Virus record (IMG/VR): IMGVR_UViG_3300008261_001882
Span: 1-31,512 of that record
DNA from: a virus
Length of the DNA: 31,512 nt
Reading direction: 5' to 3' (one strand)
Shown here: piece after piece, positions 31,312 through 31,512 of the stretch
How the letters are laid out: each line of letters starts with the position of its first letter
Position numbering within the stretch: position 1 is the first letter of the stretch
Translations under genes and position numbers: made by a program
The notes under the pieces: model-generated
What the model saw: only the letters and a program-made list of their open reading frames with translations
Database searches by the model: none
What the model was told of the DNA's origin: nothing

Positions 31312-31512
31312 GCTCCCTCTGATAACTCTTGCCATTGATCGTGAGATAATATTGTGGGGTTCCATTCATCAAACAATCCTGCTCTTTGTTCATAGTAGAC
31401 AAAATTTTGCCAACATTGTTGAACCATCCACGGACAGGTTTGTATATATCCTTCTGGCTCGACCCACATGTTATTACTGGACTCACGCATCATCTTTTTC
31501 CAAAGATTCCAC
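31308..31512 (-). CDS. partial Trp-rich protein, 5' end beyond the window
   Basis: This frame is open to the right edge: codons for W-N-L-W-K-K precede the Met-Met at 31493-31488, so the true start probably lies outside. At least 67 residues are visible, rich in Trp, Gln, Met and acidic residues (M-W-V-E-P-E-G-Y, C-P-W-M-V-Q-Q-C-W, D-E-W-N-P). It has no domain I recognise. The stop forms an ATGA overlap with the desaturase, so they are translationally coupled and functionally close in the operon. Confidence 0.55.
   Translation of the reverse strand, partial: WNLWKKMMRESSNNMWVEPEGYIQTCPWMVQQCWQNFVYYEQRAGLFDEWNPTILSHDQWQELSEGA

Noticed and set aside
31289-31486. 65-codon minus-strand frame at the right end
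   Set aside because: It overlaps another frame that is open to the edge and forms an ATGA junction with the desaturase, which is the better gene model.
1-31512. CRISPR array, insertion sequence, integrase or attachment site
   Set aside because: No spaced direct repeats, terminal inverted repeats or recombinase gene were seen on either strand.

Overview
The window looks like part of the genome of a large tailed phage, most likely a T4-like myovirus infecting a Gram-negative aquatic bacterium. The evidence is a long run of tail-fibre and adhesin genes sharing a short N-terminal module, tightly packed genes with 1-30 nt overlaps, nearly all genes on the minus strand, small genes of the kind seen in marine T4-like phages, and a few T4-late-type TATAAATA elements. 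No capsid, terminase or polymerase gene is present, so the phage assignment is contextual and the host is an inference (kdsA points to a lipopolysaccharide-bearing host).

Layout. (1) 7-14514, minus: a receptor-recognition region of six genes. These are an Ig-repeat protein with a possible carbohydrate-binding insert, a small fibre, a lectin-like/DUF1566-like tip protein, two mid-size fibres (one with nine 16-residue YadA-head-like repeats) and a 2576-residue giant fibre. (2) 14587-14874, plus: a small Cys4 zinc-ribbon protein. (3) 14864-16080, minus: an overlapping cassette of Fe/Mn superoxide dismutase, IscU and IscA. (4) 16123-16365, plus: a Lys/Ala/Pro-rich basic protein. (5) 16316-17603, minus: a UV-damage endonuclease and a small unknown protein behind a near-consensus sigma70 promoter. 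(6) 17622-20713, minus: a surface-sugar/pterin block with a DXD glycosyltransferase, KDO-8-phosphate synthase, a one-TM protein, a QueD/PTPS-family enzyme and an IGNGES Rossmann-type protein. (7) 20713-22651, minus: two paralogous structural proteins. (8) 22717-26081, minus: six unknown proteins in two units, each behind a perfect TTGACA-N17-TATAAT promoter, the second unit ending with a TTCG-loop terminator. (9) 26164-31512, minus: a compact run of a partial Trp-rich protein, fatty-acid desaturase, Hc1-like protein, a coiled-coil protein, ThyX, a radical SAM protein, a flavin-dependent halogenase and one unknown.

How the genes may work together. The early-type promoters sit in front of DNA repair and unknown genes, as expected for host takeover. 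TAAATA-type elements sit in front of several structural genes, as expected for late expression. The metabolic cargo covers oxidative stress and Fe-S supply (SOD-IscU-IscA), nucleotide synthesis (ThyX), lipid desaturation, envelope sugar (KdsA and glycosyltransferase), pterin/queuosine-like chemistry, and halogenation paired with radical chemistry. The two most interesting candidates are the SOD-IscU-IscA cassette and the halogenase/radical SAM pair. No tRNA gene, CRISPR array, integrase, transposase or reverse transcriptase was seen. No gene-free stretch exceeds about 120 bases.
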